Positions 1 to 10,348 are shown, counted from the stretch's first letter. The stretch: DNA of 64,000 bases from Myxococcales bacterium (GCA_012959805.1 DUCN01000098.1:319646-383645), one strand, 5' to 3'. Made by a program: numbers and translations. Notes: generated from the sequence alone by a model not told the origin.

Positions 1-588
1 GGCGCGTTTGGCTTCAGTGGAGAAGCGGCTTTTCAGATTCGCGCGAATGCGGCCGACCGGGGGGCGGTGGAAGAGGCGATTGCCCAGGCGGGGAATTTGG
101 GCGAGGCGAATGGACTCTTTCGGGGGAGCCCGGAGGCACTCGGCATCATGCGAGTGGAGGCCGGAATTGCCCTGCTCGGTGCCGAACTCGATGAGGACGT
201 ACTGCCTCCGGAGGCCAGACTCGAAGCAGCGATTTCAACGACCAAGGGGTGTTATGTGGGTCAGGAGATTGTTGCGCGATTGCGCGCTCGTGGTCAGGTG
301 AATCATCTCCTGGTTGGATTTCGGGTCGAGGCGGGCGAACTCCCAGATGCTGACGTCCCGCTTTCGGCAGACGGGCGAGTGACCGGGGAACTGACGAGTG
401 TCGTGTCGTCGCCGACCGCGGGAAAGATTGCGCTTGGCTTTGTTCGCCGGGAGCATGCCGAGGTCGGAACGGAAGTTGAGTTTTCTGGGGGGCGCGCGAC
501 GGTCTCGGCGCTTCCTTTTGTGGAGATCGGGGTGGAACTCCGGCCGTCGGTTGGGCGCGCGGTCCCGACCGCGGCGAGTACGACGTGA
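1..588 (+). CDS. ygfZ: YgfZ/GcvT-like folate-binding protein, 3' part
   Basis: The reading frame is open from base 1, so the gene begins before the window. The visible C-terminal part carries KGCYVGQE, the signature of the YgfZ family (GcvT fold, tetrahydrofolate-dependent help in Fe-S cluster assembly or repair). The conserved Cys of this motif is present. After it come a GcvT-like beta-barrel segment and a short Ala/Thr-rich tail. The stop overlaps the GTG start of the next gene by four bases (GTGA), so the two are probably cotranscribed. Family assignment is firm; the Fe-S role is family knowledge. Confidence 0.88.
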   Translation, partial: GAFGFSGEAAFQIRANAADRGAVEEAIAQAGNLGEANGLFRGSPEALGIMRVEAGIALLGAELDEDVLPPEARLEAAISTTKGCYVGQEIVARLRARGQVNHLLVGFRVEAGELPDADVPLSADGRVTGELTSVVSSPTAGKIALGFVRREHAEVGTEVEFSGGRATVSALPFVEIGVELRPSVGRAVPTAASTT

Positions 589-1271
589 GTCGTGGGTGGC
601 TGATCGTATTCGCGAAGTCGCCGCGCCCCGGCCTGGTCAAGACGCGGATGTCGCCGCCGCTGACACTCGTCCAAGCGGCTGAGCTCTACGAGGCCATGCT
701 GGCGGATATTCTGGATGCGAGCCTGCGTTTTGCGAAGGAACTCGACCTCGACCCCGTATTGGCATATTACCCGCCAGACGCGGCGTCGGAGTTCATGGAT
801 CGTGCGCCGGCTGGATATCGTCTTCAGGAGCAGCGAGGTCTGGACCTCAATGGCAGAATGGCGAACGCATTCGCACAAGCCGCCGCGGCCGGTGTCACCC
901 GGATCCTGTTGCGTGGAAGCGATAGCCCTGCGCTCGATCTCGATGTGCATCAAGGGATGCTGGATCGGTTGGACAACGGAGATGACCTGGTGTTGACGCC
1001 GGATCAGGGTGGCGGATACGCGCTGATCGGAATGCGAACCGCGCGTCCGGCGGTCTTCGAACTTCCCATGTCGACGGACCAAGTGATGGAACAAACCCTC
1101 ACCGCGGCGCGAGCGATCGGGTTGAAGAGTTCACTCACGAAGCCCGGCTTTGATCTCGATCATGTGGGCGATTTTCACTGCTTCGATTCGCTTCCTACAG
1201 AATCATTATTGGACCTTTGCCCGCGTACAGTCGCATCGATTGCGTTGGCTCCCTTGCGCGGTGTGCTATAA
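585..1271 (+). CDS. TIGR04282/DUF2064 glycosyltransferase-like protein
   Basis: 228 aa with GTG start overlapping the upstream stop. N-terminal FAKSPRPGLVKTR is the typical nucleotide-sugar-binding start of TIGR04282 (GT-A-like fold). GSDSPAL in the middle and DQGGGYALIG further on match the family's donor and metal-binding region. Members are annotated as cofactor- or arsenosugar-biosynthesis glycosyltransferases, often by context, so the true substrate is unknown. No arsenic or cofactor genes lie nearby. Length is normal for the family. Confidence 0.85.
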   Translation: MSRGWLIVFAKSPRPGLVKTRMSPPLTLVQAAELYEAMLADILDASLRFAKELDLDPVLAYYPPDAASEFMDRAPAGYRLQEQRGLDLNGRMANAFAQAAAAGVTRILLRGSDSPALDLDVHQGMLDRLDNGDDLVLTPDQGGGYALIGMRTARPAVFELPMSTDQVMEQTLTAARAIGLKSSLTKPGFDLDHVGDFHCFDSLPTESLLDLCPRTVASIALAPLRGVL

Positions 1272-1757
1272 GTTTCCGCCTGCCACTCGTGCAGACCTCC
1301 CCCCAAAGAGATTGCTGAGCCGAACATCGTAGCGCGCCGAGACCTACGGCCGCTTGAATATGATGTGACGCTTGGGCCTTGGTTTGTGTTGAGCGCATAC
1401 CGAGTGCATCGCAAAGTGTGTGTTACGACGATCGAATGAACGACCCCCCGTCGGAGCATCAAGCGAACTTGTACGCTGAGCTAGACATTCGATGGATCCC
1501 CGGTGAACCGCTTGGCAACCCGAAGCGTGCATCCGAGTGCCCGTCTGTTTGGCCGGTGCTGAACAGTTCTCAAGCAGTCTCGATCAGCTTCAACCCGTTT
1601 TCCGACTGCCGTGTCCGTGAGCCTTCGGATTCCGCGGATTCCCATCGGTATGCCTATTGCGCTGAGAAGATCGGGAGGAGCTGTGCGGCGCGCTAACCGA
1701 ATCCGTGATGGCTAGTGATGTTTCCGTAATCTGAATTGAGAGCGGGAGGCCATTGCG
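1272..1757. other. Intergenic stretch, no supported gene
   Basis: About 490 bases after the glycosyltransferase-like gene. Short open frames occur on both strands, but none has a recognisable domain, a good ribosome site with a start, or plausible composition. I see no hairpin with a T-tract. It may hold decayed coding sequence. Confidence 0.5.
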
Positions 1758-1859
1758 ATGCTCGATCTATTTCTAAGTCGCAAGCTCGTGGATGGACAGA
1801 GCGAACCGTTTCAATCGGGTTCGTTCCGCGCTGCAGGTCGTCAACAGCAATTGTTCTAA
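1758..1859 (+). CDS. Possible 33-aa small protein upstream of porin
   Basis: A short ATG frame beginning MLDLFLSRKLVDG and ending at TAA (1857-1859). A strong Shine-Dalgarno-like GGGAGG (1744-1749) lies about eight bases before the ATG. It ends 24 bases before the porin start. No family is recognised and its composition (Gln, Ser, Arg rich) is unremarkable. It could be a leader peptide of the porin transcript, the C-terminal remnant of a lost gene, or chance. Confidence 0.25.
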   Translation: MLDLFLSRKLVDGQSEPFQSGSFRAAGRQQQLF

Positions 1860-1883
1860 TAAACTGATCAAGGGGATTTCTAA

Positions 1884-3047
1884 ATGTACAGAATACGTCT
1901 ATTTGTAATCGCAATCGGGGTAGCCGTGATGCTTACGCCTTCAATTGCGATGGCCGGGGACTTCATGGAGGACACCACGGTCGAAGCGTGGGTTGCCACC
2001 AGTTATAACATCAACTTTGAGAATCAAAGAGGGGCCGCTCAACAAACCGCAAATCCGTACCAGCCTTTCCATGAGAGGACCAACTCATTCCAGCTCGATC
2101 AGGCCTTTCTCGTCATCGACAAACCAGCGACCGATGACAGTCGGGTTGGTGGGCATGTGGCTTTCGCGTACGGAGAATATCATGACACCTATCTCCAGCT
2201 AGATGTTCTGCAAACAGCATTCTTCAGCTACCGGGCTCCCGTCATGGAAGGTCTCGTGTTGAGCGGCGGTCTTCTGCCCACTCGAATCGGCGCTGAAGAC
2301 ACGACCGCAACAGCCAATTACAATATTACGAACGGCATTGTCTGGGGAATTCAGCCAATCAACAATACCGGTCTAATCGTGGACACGTGGGTGACACCCG
2401 AGCTCGCGGTGGTGGTTGGTGTCTTGAACGATCCTATTTCCGGACGGACTGGAGACGGTGACCGGAAGAAGGCTGTGGTTGGTGGCTTGGCATGGGACCT
2501 TGGCAAGGGTCATTCTGGCACGCTCACGGCTCAGTGGGGCGACAGCACTGAGAGCCTTGGGGAGGCGTTGGGAGATCCTTCAACCGGCAATGGAAAGACA
2601 ACTTATGTCGATCTCGTTATGCGACGTCAGTCACAGAACGAAAAGCTCACATCATGGCTGAACGCTACGTTTCGCTACCAAGACCTAGATTACGTGTCCA
2701 AAGGCACAGCGGTGCTCCCAGTCAACCTCAAGATCTCCAGTGTCGGTATTGCGGCTGCTTCGCGATATGCACTTTCCGATCATTGCGGAATCTCGGCTCG
2801 GGCCGAATGGCTAGGCACTTTCGTAAGCGGCGACAAATTCAACCAGGCGGCGGTGACGCTCACCGGTGACTACACGGTGATGGAGCAGCTGACGTTCAGG
2901 GCTGAAGTCCGAATGGATTACGCAAAGGGCCAGACCCTGAAGGGCAATGATTTGGGACTGTACCCCGGGTCTCTTCCGGACCGAAACGGAAATTTAGACC
3001 ACAACTTTGCCGGAACTTTCTTGGCACAGGCGGTCTTGTCGTTCTAG
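1884..3047 (+). CDS. Outer-membrane beta-barrel porin (bbp2/OmpL-like)
   Basis: 387 aa. The N-terminus has a Sec signal peptide: MYRIR, a hydrophobic core (IAIGVAVMLT), then AMA-GD as the likely cleavage site. The mature part consists of alternating strands with Asn/Tyr/Thr patterns, GGLLPTRIGAED, and a C-terminal strand ending LAQAVLSF, with the terminal Phe expected of BAM substrates. It resembles the putative beta-barrel porin-2 (OmpL-like) families. Substrate unknown. AAGGGG lies 8-9 bases before the ATG. It is a single-gene unit closed by a strong terminator. Confidence 0.75.
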   Translation: MYRIRLFVIAIGVAVMLTPSIAMAGDFMEDTTVEAWVATSYNINFENQRGAAQQTANPYQPFHERTNSFQLDQAFLVIDKPATDDSRVGGHVAFAYGEYHDTYLQLDVLQTAFFSYRAPVMEGLVLSGGLLPTRIGAEDTTATANYNITNGIVWGIQPINNTGLIVDTWVTPELAVVVGVLNDPISGRTGDGDRKKAVVGGLAWDLGKGHSGTLTAQWGDSTESLGEALGDPSTGNGKTTYVDLVMRRQSQNEKLTSWLNATFRYQDLDYVSKGTAVLPVNLKISSVGIAAASRYALSDHCGISARAEWLGTFVSGDKFNQAAVTLTGDYTVMEQLTFRAEVRMDYAKGQTLKGNDLGLYPGSLPDRNGNLDHNFAGTFLAQAVLSF

Positions 3048-3050
3048 AGC

Positions 3051-3094
3051 AATCGGGAGGCCGCCCGGTTCTACCGGGGAGGCCTCCCGATTTT
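3051..3094 (+). terminator. Rho-independent terminator after porin
   Basis: Starts four bases after the porin stop. The outer arms AATCGGGAGGCC (3051-3062) and GGCCTCCCGATT (3081-3092) pair perfectly. An inner stem CCCGGT/ACCGGG closes a three-base loop. The stem ends in a short T-run (TTTT). Confidence 0.9.
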
Positions 3095-3993
3095 GACCGT
3101 TCCGCGAATCTGATGAGAACGCCCTCCGGCGAGCCGGTAAAACATCACCAGGGGGAATGGCCGGCCTGGCGAGAATGGATCCAGCCTCTGAATTAGCTCT
3201 TTCGGAGGGGATGGACCTGAAGAAGCTGACCGATTCAGAATGTTAGGATATCGCCGAGTTCAGCTCTCGGCCGCCGAACATGAAGCGTATGGTCTCGCGC
3301 GACTTCCCATGGTCTGCTGCGGGTCAAAGAGCGCGTTAGCCCCGCTTACTCATTCGGCGGGCTCCTATTGACCTAGTCGTCGCGAAACATTCCGGACCTC
3401 CAGCCCGACACAATCAAGACGGGTGAGGGCACGAGGAAATCCAAATCCACTGAACTAACATGTCGTGATTTCGCGATCAGGACAGAGCAGCTCGTTCCCA
3501 AAGGAAGTCGACGCAAAACATTCGTTGTGGAGTTGGTTCTAGTCTCTGTTGGATGTGTGGGAAATGGAATGGATCTAGCTCGAGGAACGGCGACGCTGTC
3601 GCTTTCTGAGACATCGATCGCGCTATTCAGCCTCCGAATTTCTAACGAACATATACCCTCGTATCAGCCCTTCTCTCGTGTGGTTACAGTACATCCGTTC
3701 GGAGGGATTAAGCAGACCTTTGAAACGGATCTGCCCTTTGAAACTGTTCGGGACCCTTCGAGACGATATACTCGGAGAACCACAAGGCTGATCTAGCCAA
3801 TTTCAGACTGACCTATCCTGTGCTCTTCGATCGCAGAGTCCGACTCGCTCCGATTCTTGCACCATAAGTTGCGCAGCCTTCAAGTACTTATGCCCGTGAT
3901 AGGCGAAAGCCAAGGTTCAGCCGACACACCCTGTTGGGCGACCTCTTGAGAGATGTCGTCGCGAATTCGCGCTTAGGGTTCTAGCCCCCGTGA
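3095..3993. other. ~900-bp region without supported gene
   Basis: No open frame here has a recognisable family. A plus frame from ATG 3158 reads as plausible protein (a segment like DPASELALSEGMDL, later SRDFPWSAAGQR) but is broken by stops, so it may be a gene remnant. An 89-codon plus frame at 3527-3796 lacks domain features and a convincing ribosome site. No inverted-repeat ends, transposase or RNA gene was recognised. Confidence 0.45.
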
Positions 3994-4305
3994 CTAACGC
4001 AGTTCCCAGCTCGGCGTGATGCCGAGTTTCTCCATCTTGGCGTAGAGCGTTCGCCGCCCGATTCCAAGAAGCCTGGCGGCGGCGGATCGGTTGCCGCCGC
4101 ATTCGCGAAGAGCCTGGGTGATCCGGTACGCCTCGGCGAGGTCGAGCCAGGCACGGAGCGTTTCCGGCCGATCGTCGCGAGCAATCCTGGCCACGCTGGC
4201 CGATGCGCTTTCGACGAACTGGGCGAATTCAGCCAGATGGTTGGGCGTCGCTGCAATATTGGGTCGTGATGGGATGAATCTGTTTTCCTGGGGAGTGAAC
4301 TCCAT
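3994..4305 (-). CDS. Small Fis-type helix-turn-helix protein
   Basis: 103 aa from ATG at 4305, chosen because GGAGG lies about eight bases upstream; an in-frame extension to 4422 looks non-coding. The C-terminal ~40 residues are a Fis/HTH_8 DNA-binding domain (RECGGNRSAAARLLGIGR then TLYAKMEKLGI), the kind found at the end of NtrC activators. There is no AAA+ or receiver domain. The N-terminal ~55 residues (helical, Ala-rich) may serve for dimerisation. It is transcribed away from glnB; a link to that gene is an inference. Confidence 0.75.
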   Translation of the reverse strand: MEFTPQENRFIPSRPNIAATPNHLAEFAQFVESASASVARIARDDRPETLRAWLDLAEAYRITQALRECGGNRSAAARLLGIGRRTLYAKMEKLGITPSWELR

Positions 4306-5065
<760 letters not shown>

Positions 5066-5197
5066 TCCCATCGCGTGCCATTGCGCAGCTTCGAGAATTC
5101 TACATCTGAATCATGCGGCCAGACCATGTCCGGGCGTTCAGGCATTGGCCATCCCAAAAATGGACATGAACTAACACTCAGGGAAGGTCTCTTCCAG

Positions 5198-7153
5198 ATG
5201 TTGACTCGTTTCATTACTCGATCAGAGAGGGCTTGCGAATTCTCCTCTAAGGTACCGAGCGCCTTGTTTGTGCTTCTCGTTGGCATATCCATGACGCTCA
5301 CAGTAGTGAGTAGCGATCGTGTCTCTGCCGAGACCTTCCGAGAGCTCCTTTGGGGCGATACGCATCTGCACACCGCGTACTCCTTCGATGCTTTCTTGAA
5401 CGGCAACCGCTCTGCGGATCCCGACACCGCCTATCGCTGGGCCAAGGGCCTCCCGGTCATCCATCCCTACCATCGCGCACGGGTCCGGGTGAAGGACCCG
5501 CTCGATTTTCTCGTCGTGGCCGACCATGCAGAGTTTCTTGGTGTGATTCGGACACTCTACTACAACGTGCACGACGGGCCGGGCGCCGCATTTGCAGAGC
5601 AGGTGCGGAATGCCTTCGACAATGGACAGGGCGGCGCGATGTTCAGAGACGTGTTGCCGATGGGCGTTGTTGCACCCGGTGACACGAAGGATCCCATCTC
5701 GGATGAGGGTGCACCGAATGCGCTTCCGATCGCAGCGTTCGGTGAGCAGATTCGTCGAGATACCTGGGCGGAAACGACGGCGGCCGCCGACCGACATAAC
5801 GAGCCGGGCAAGTTTACCGCGATGATTGGTTGGGAATGGAGTTCGCTTCCATCGGGTGCAAATCTGCATCGGGTCGTGATGACTCCGGCCGACGGTGAGA
5901 CCGCTCGAACTTTCATGCCCTTTGGATCGGATGAGAGCAGCTATCCCGACGATCTCTGGGCCTGGCTGGACAAGACGACGCAGGAGACCGGCGCGGAGTT
6001 CGTTGCGATTCCGCATAACTCCAATATCTCCAAGGGGTATATGTTCGGCGAGACATCGCTGAACGAAGCCCCCTATACCACGGAGAGTGCGCGAACCCGT
6101 GCGCGCTGGGAACCCGTTATCGAAGCAACTCAGTACAAGGGTGATTCCGAAACCCATCCTGAGTTGTCGCCCGAGGATCCTTTCGCCGATTTCGAGGCCT
6201 ACACCTCGTATATCCAACAAAATCGCCAGACCTACGTCGCGAACAAGGGCGACTATGCACGTTCAGCGCTTCGCCGGGGTTTGGAAATCGAAGAACGTGT
6301 CGGCGCGAATCCATTCAAGTTCGGAATGATCGGAGCGACGGATTCCCATTCGGGTTTGTCGGCTTACGAGGAAGACAATTTCTGGGGGAAGATGGCGCTG
6401 GATTCCACTCCCGAAACCAAGTTGAAATATGGCGTGGGTCGTGGCGTGACGGGCTGGAATATCGGTGCCGGCGGAATCGCGGGAGTCTGGGCGGACGAGA
6501 ATACCCGCGAGTCGATATTTGCGGCGTTCCGACGCCGAGAAGTGTATGCGACGACGGGGCCGCGAATGAAGGTTCGCTTCTTCGGCGGCTGGGACTTCGA
6601 CAAGAAAGATCTTGGAGCCTCGGATCTCGCAAAGCCCGGCTACTCCAAGGGCGTCCCGATGGGTGGCGATCTGGCGGGCCGACCTGAGGCGCCGGGCGGT
6701 CTGCGTGGACTCCTTGGCCGTGCCGCGCCGGAAGCTCCGAGTTTCCTGGTCCAGGCCGTGAAGGCGCCGCGTGGCGCCAACTTGGACCGTGTTCAGATCA
6801 TCAAGGGTTGGATTGCCAGTGACGGCCTCTCCCGGGAGCGCGTCTTCGATATCGCATGGTCCGACGATCGAATGCCCGGCGCTTCAGGCTCTCTGCCGCC
6901 AGTCGGAAATACCGTTGATCTTGAGACTGGTCGCTATACGAACGACATCGGCGAATCTGAACTTGTCGTCGTCTGGACCGATCCGGACTTCGATGCCTCC
7001 CAGCGTGCCTTTTATTACGTGCGTGTTCTCGAGATTCCGACGCCTCGGCATTCGCTTCTCGACGGAATTGCCCTTGGCACGGAACCACCGAAGGAACACC
7101 CGCCGACGCTTCAGGAGCGCGCCTACACATCTCCGATCTGGTACACACCCTGA
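5198..7153 (+). CDS. DUF3604 protein (PHP-like metal hydrolase fold), exported
   Basis: 651 aa from ATG 5198, the start that places a signal peptide (ALFVLLVGISMTLTVVSS, cleavage near VSA-ET) at the N-terminus. Family DUF3604 is supported by WGDTHLHTAYSFD, VVADHAEFLG, IPHNSNISKG and GATDSHSG, which supply the His/Asp metal-site residues of a PHP-like fold, and by the C-terminal REVYATTGPRMKV. The enzymatic activity of DUF3604 is not established. A parvulin-type isomerase follows 59 bases downstream, a common partnership in marine Proteobacteria, suggesting both act outside the cytoplasm. Confidence 0.9.
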   Translation: MLTRFITRSERACEFSSKVPSALFVLLVGISMTLTVVSSDRVSAETFRELLWGDTHLHTAYSFDAFLNGNRSADPDTAYRWAKGLPVIHPYHRARVRVKDPLDFLVVADHAEFLGVIRTLYYNVHDGPGAAFAEQVRNAFDNGQGGAMFRDVLPMGVVAPGDTKDPISDEGAPNALPIAAFGEQIRRDTWAETTAAADRHNEPGKFTAMIGWEWSSLPSGANLHRVVMTPADGETARTFMPFGSDESSYPDDLWAWLDKTTQETGAEFVAIPHNSNISKGYMFGETSLNEAPYTTESARTRARWEPVIEATQYKGDSETHPELSPEDPFADFEAYTSYIQQNRQTYVANKGDYARSALRRGLEIEERVGANPFKFGMIGATDSHSGLSAYEEDNFWGKMALDSTPETKLKYGVGRGVTGWNIGAGGIAGVWADENTRESIFAAFRRREVYATTGPRMKVRFFGGWDFDKKDLGASDLAKPGYSKGVPMGGDLAGRPEAPGGLRGLLGRAAPEAPSFLVQAVKAPRGANLDRVQIIKGWIASDGLSRERVFDIAWSDDRMPGASGSLPPVGNTVDLETGRYTNDIGESELVVVWTDPDFDASQRAFYYVRVLEIPTPRHSLLDGIALGTEPPKEHPPTLQERAYTSPIWYTP

Positions 7154-7212
7154 GAGCGCGATTGCGTGCCTAACAGCCTCGCTCTAAGCCCTCCATCGTC
7201 TCACGTTTCTCT

Positions 7213-8097
7213 GTGACGGGACTGCTCCGCGAACCGAGCGTCCACTTTCTGGCTGCGGGCCTGATCCTATTCGGTCTGTATACCTGGTCATCGGGCGAGC
7301 CCGAGACACGCCGGGAGGACGATCCCTACCGCATCGTCCTGTCGCAAGAGACTCTGATTTCCTTCATTCAGGGAAAGACGAAGAATTCTGATTCATCGCA
7401 AACCCATCGTCTCTTTGAGCAACTCGATGGCGATGCTCGGAAGGCATGGGTCGATCGCTATGTGCGGGAGGAAGTGCTGGTGCGAGAAGCACGTTCGCTT
7501 GGTCTCGATCGAGAGGACTCGATTATTCGGCGCAGGTTGGCGCAAAAGATCGAGTTCCTGACCCTCGGCCTACTCGAGGAAGAATTGCGCCTCGACGCCG
7601 GCGAACTCGACGCGTTCTATCAGCGGCGTGGCGAGGAATATCGGATTCCCGCGACACTGACGTTTACCCATGTCTTTGTTGGGAACTCCGGCGATTCAGG
7701 TCGGATCAAAGCGGAGTCGTTGATCGGCAATCTGAATGCGCAAGGCATCTCATTTCGGGATTCGGCGGCCCTGGGCGATCGATTTCTCTACAACCGGAAC
7801 TATGTCGATCGAACAATCGAAGAAGTGCGTAGTCATTTCGGGGATGAGTTCACAGATGAACTCGAGGCGGTCGAGCCAACCGCTTCGACCTGGACGGGGC
7901 CCCATCGGTCTTCTCATGGCTGGCACGTCGTACTCCTGACGCGCCGCACGACCTCGCGAATTCCAAAGGCCGAAGAAATCTTGGGGCCGTTACGGGACGA
8001 TGCCATGCGAGCGAAACGTGAAACAGTTTTGGATCAGGCTATCGATGCCCTCGTCACCAAATATCAGATCGAATTGATGCTTCGCGACGTGGATTGA
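7213..8097 (+). CDS. Membrane-anchored parvulin-type peptidylprolyl isomerase
   Basis: 294 aa, GTG start. One N-terminal membrane segment (HFLAAGLILFGLYTW) anchors a periplasmic chain. Residues ~80-135 are a SurA/PpiD-like helical chaperone part (VREEVLVREA, DSIIRRRLAQKIEF), and residues ~150-270 are PpiC-like (TFTHVFV, SHGWHVVLLTRR). It probably helps fold secreted proteins, perhaps the DUF3604 protein encoded just upstream. The PPIase core is divergent, so catalysis is not certain. Confidence 0.82.
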   Translation: MTGLLREPSVHFLAAGLILFGLYTWSSGEPETRREDDPYRIVLSQETLISFIQGKTKNSDSSQTHRLFEQLDGDARKAWVDRYVREEVLVREARSLGLDREDSIIRRRLAQKIEFLTLGLLEEELRLDAGELDAFYQRRGEEYRIPATLTFTHVFVGNSGDSGRIKAESLIGNLNAQGISFRDSAALGDRFLYNRNYVDRTIEEVRSHFGDEFTDELEAVEPTASTWTGPHRSSHGWHVVLLTRRTTSRIPKAEEILGPLRDDAMRAKRETVLDQAIDALVTKYQIELMLRDVD

Positions 8098-8139
8098 TCG
8101 GGTACTCGCGCCGAGCCTCTCGGTGACTGGGACCTTCTG

Positions 8140-8622
8140 TTAGGTCGCCCCAAAATCCGGAGCATTGAAGACGAAGCTCTTCTCCTCGATCCGTTCGGCG
8201 ATCCTCCAGCCCTGCCGGGTTCGGCGATAGTGGTCGATATACCAGAGTCCACAAAAAAAGATGTGACTGTCGTGTCCCGGGAGCTGCATCTCCTGGGGAT
8301 TGAGGCACAGGATGCGACCGATTGCTTGATCCGAATCCAATTTCGCCCCCTCGCCTCCGATCGCCGATCGCCCGAGCGAGATTTGAATATTGGCATTCAG
8401 ATGTTGAGTGTTCGGAAAGATTTTCATCGCGTTGTGCAGGAAGGCGATCGTTTCATCGAGATTGCCCTTCGAACCGCCGAAAGCGCTGTAGTCAATGAAG
8501 GCATTTTCACAGAAGATTTCTTCCCGGAGCAGGTCGAATTCCTTGGCGTCGATGATTTGCGCGTAGCGATGGACCAGGTCCTGAATTTCGAGCCGATCCG
8601 AAATCTCTTGGAGCGAAAGCAT
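8140..8622 (-). CDS. SnoaL-like / NTF2-family protein
   Basis: 160 aa with an NTF2-like alpha+beta cone: N-terminal helix EISDRLEIQDLVHRYAQ, then an acidic start to the barrel (FIDYSAFGG) and a C-terminal WYIDHYRRTRQGWRIAER strand pair typical of SnoaL_4 (polyketide cyclase or dehydratase-like) proteins. Substrate unknown. Its ATG shares one base with the dapB stop (TAATG), so it is the last gene of the dap operon, though no role in lysine synthesis is known for this family. Confidence 0.82.
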   Translation of the reverse strand: MLSLQEISDRLEIQDLVHRYAQIIDAKEFDLLREEIFCENAFIDYSAFGGSKGNLDETIAFLHNAMKIFPNTQHLNANIQISLGRSAIGGEGAKLDSDQAIGRILCLNPQEMQLPGHDSHIFFCGLWYIDHYRRTRQGWRIAERIEEKSFVFNAPDFGAT

Positions 8623-9464
8623 TAGTCGAGGCCTAGCACCTGCTCGATTCGGTAGAGGCCGGGGGGGCGTCCCAGGAGCCAGCCCGCTGCTCGAACGGCC
8701 CCGGCTGCAAAATGTCCGCGATTGGCGGCTCGATGCGTGAGTTCGAGGCGTTCGCCACGGCCAATGAAGTAGATCGTGTGCTCACCGGGGTTGTCACCGC
8801 CACGAAGGGTCTGAATGCCGATCGCACCGTCGGGCCTTGGGCCGGTGTCGCCCGCGCGCTCGACGATGAGATGATCCGACAGCGTCTTGTCCTGTCCCGC
8901 GGCCACGGCCTCGGCGAGTAGAAGTGCGGTGCCACTGGGCGCATCGCGTTTCAGGCCATGGTGCAATTCGAAGAGTTCGGCGTCGTAGTCATCGCCGAGA
9001 AGTCGAGCAGCTTCGCGCGCGAGATAATTCAGGACATGCACCGAGACGGAAAAATTCGGCGATTGCACGACCGGAATTCGCTCGGCAAAATGTTCGATTT
9101 CGCGAAGGCCTGCCTCGTCGAAGCCCGTGGTTCCCGTGACATAGGCAACGCCGGCGTCGGCGGCGGCTCGGAGGTTGGCGAGGGTGGAAGCGGGGACAGA
9201 GAAGTCGATGACGATGCCGGATCCTTCGAGCGCTGCTTTCGGATCACCGTGCAGAACGACTTCTGGCGACCCGCCCCCCGAGTTTCCGGCAACCAGGACT
9301 TGCCCGATGTCGGATCGGTCCGAGCGTTCGAGTGCGCCTGCGAGGTGCAGGGCGGTAGCCCCTTCGAGGGCTGCTCGGACTTCGAGGCCCATACGGCCCT
9401 GGGCACCAACGACCATGACGCCGGTCGATTCCTTGTTAGGCCGAGAATGGGTTTTGGAGCTCAT
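8622..9464 (-). CDS. dapB: 4-hydroxy-tetrahydrodipicolinate reductase
   Basis: 280 aa. ATG 9464 overlaps the dapA stop (ATGA), fixing the start. VMVVGAQGRMGLEV is the NAD(P)H-binding GxxGxMG motif, VTGTTGFDEAG follows, and ELHHGLKRDAPSGTAL contains the catalytic His and Lys (consensus E-x-HHxxKxDAPSGTA). It reduces HTPA to tetrahydrodipicolinate in the lysine/DAP pathway. Confidence 0.96.
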   Translation of the reverse strand: MSSKTHSRPNKESTGVMVVGAQGRMGLEVRAALEGATALHLAGALERSDRSDIGQVLVAGNSGGGSPEVVLHGDPKAALEGSGIVIDFSVPASTLANLRAAADAGVAYVTGTTGFDEAGLREIEHFAERIPVVQSPNFSVSVHVLNYLAREAARLLGDDYDAELFELHHGLKRDAPSGTALLLAEAVAAGQDKTLSDHLIVERAGDTGPRPDGAIGIQTLRGGDNPGEHTIYFIGRGERLELTHRAANRGHFAAGAVRAAGWLLGRPPGLYRIEQVLGLD

Positions 9465-10348
9465 TGGGCGATCCCTAGATCTTTCAAGACAACTTTGAGG
9501 TGCTCGAGATTCGCATCGCCGATCGGTGTCAGCGGCAAGCGGATCTCGTCGCTGCACCAGCCCAGCGCGGCACTCGCGGCTTTGACCGGAATCGGATTGG
9601 TTTCGCAGAAGAGTGCATCAAAGAGTGGAAGCAGCTCGAAATGAATCTGCCTTGATCCCTCGATGTTGCCGGCCTGAAACTCCCGAACCAATTGGCTCAT
9701 CTGAACCGGGGCGACATTCGCGGTGGTCGAGATGACGCCTTTCCCACCGAGCGCGAGAAGCGGCAGTGTCAAACAGTCATCTCCCGAGACGACGGCAAAG
9801 TCGCTTGGACTCTTGGCGATGATATGCGCCATCTGGTCGAGGTCGCCGGAGGCTTCCTTGATGCCGATGATATTATCGAGTCTGGCGAGGCGGGCGACCG
9901 TGTCGGCAGAGATATTGGACGCCGTGCGACCCGGGATGTTGTAGATGACGACCGGAAAGGAAGCCTCTTTCGCAACCGCCGCATAATGCGCGTAGATGCC
10001 TTTCTGGGTCGGTTTGTTGTAGTAGGGCGAGAGCAGGAGCGCGCCTGAGGCGCCGGCCTCTCTTGCATGAATCGTGAGTTCGATCGCCTCTCGGGTCGAG
10101 TTGGATCCGGCGCCCGCAATGACCGGCACGCGGCCGGCGGTGGCCTCGATCACGATTTCGACGACGCGCCGATGTTCGATATGCGACAGCGTGGCCGACT
10201 CGCCCGTCGAACCGCAGGGGATGAGCCCATCGATGCCCGCTTCGATCTGCTTTTCGACGAGAACGCGAAGCGCTTCTTCATCGACCTGACCGTTGCGAAA
10301 CGGGGTGATCAGCGCGGTCGAAATTCCTTCGATCATATTCGTTTCCAT
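9461..10348 (-). CDS. dapA: 4-hydroxy-tetrahydrodipicolinate synthase
   Basis: 295 aa TIM barrel. Seen: GSTGESATLSHIEH (pyruvate and ASA site), YNIPGRTASN with the conserved Tyr, and GIKEASGD with the Schiff-base Lys. It condenses pyruvate with aspartate semialdehyde. Start at ATG 10348; an in-frame ATG four codons later is an alternative. Overlaps dapB by four bases. Confidence 0.96.
   Translation of the reverse strand: METNMIEGISTALITPFRNGQVDEEALRVLVEKQIEAGIDGLIPCGSTGESATLSHIEHRRVVEIVIEATAGRVPVIAGAGSNSTREAIELTIHAREAGASGALLLSPYYNKPTQKGIYAHYAAVAKEASFPVVIYNIPGRTASNISADTVARLARLDNIIGIKEASGDLDQMAHIIAKSPSDFAVVSGDDCLTLPLLALGGKGVISTTANVAPVQMSQLVREFQAGNIEGSRQIHFELLPLFDALFCETNPIPVKAASAALGWCSDEIRLPLTPIGDANLEHLKVVLKDLGIAQ

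Noticed and set aside
1379-1696. 105-codon plus-strand ORF
   Set aside because: No domain, no ribosome site, and composition unlike coding neighbours.
3158-3340. Possible gene fragment after porin
   Set aside because: Reads as protein in places but is broken by stops and no family was recognised; left as unassigned.
3527-3796. 89-codon plus-strand ORF
   Set aside because: Unrecognised sequence, poor ribosome site, in a region that otherwise looks non-coding.
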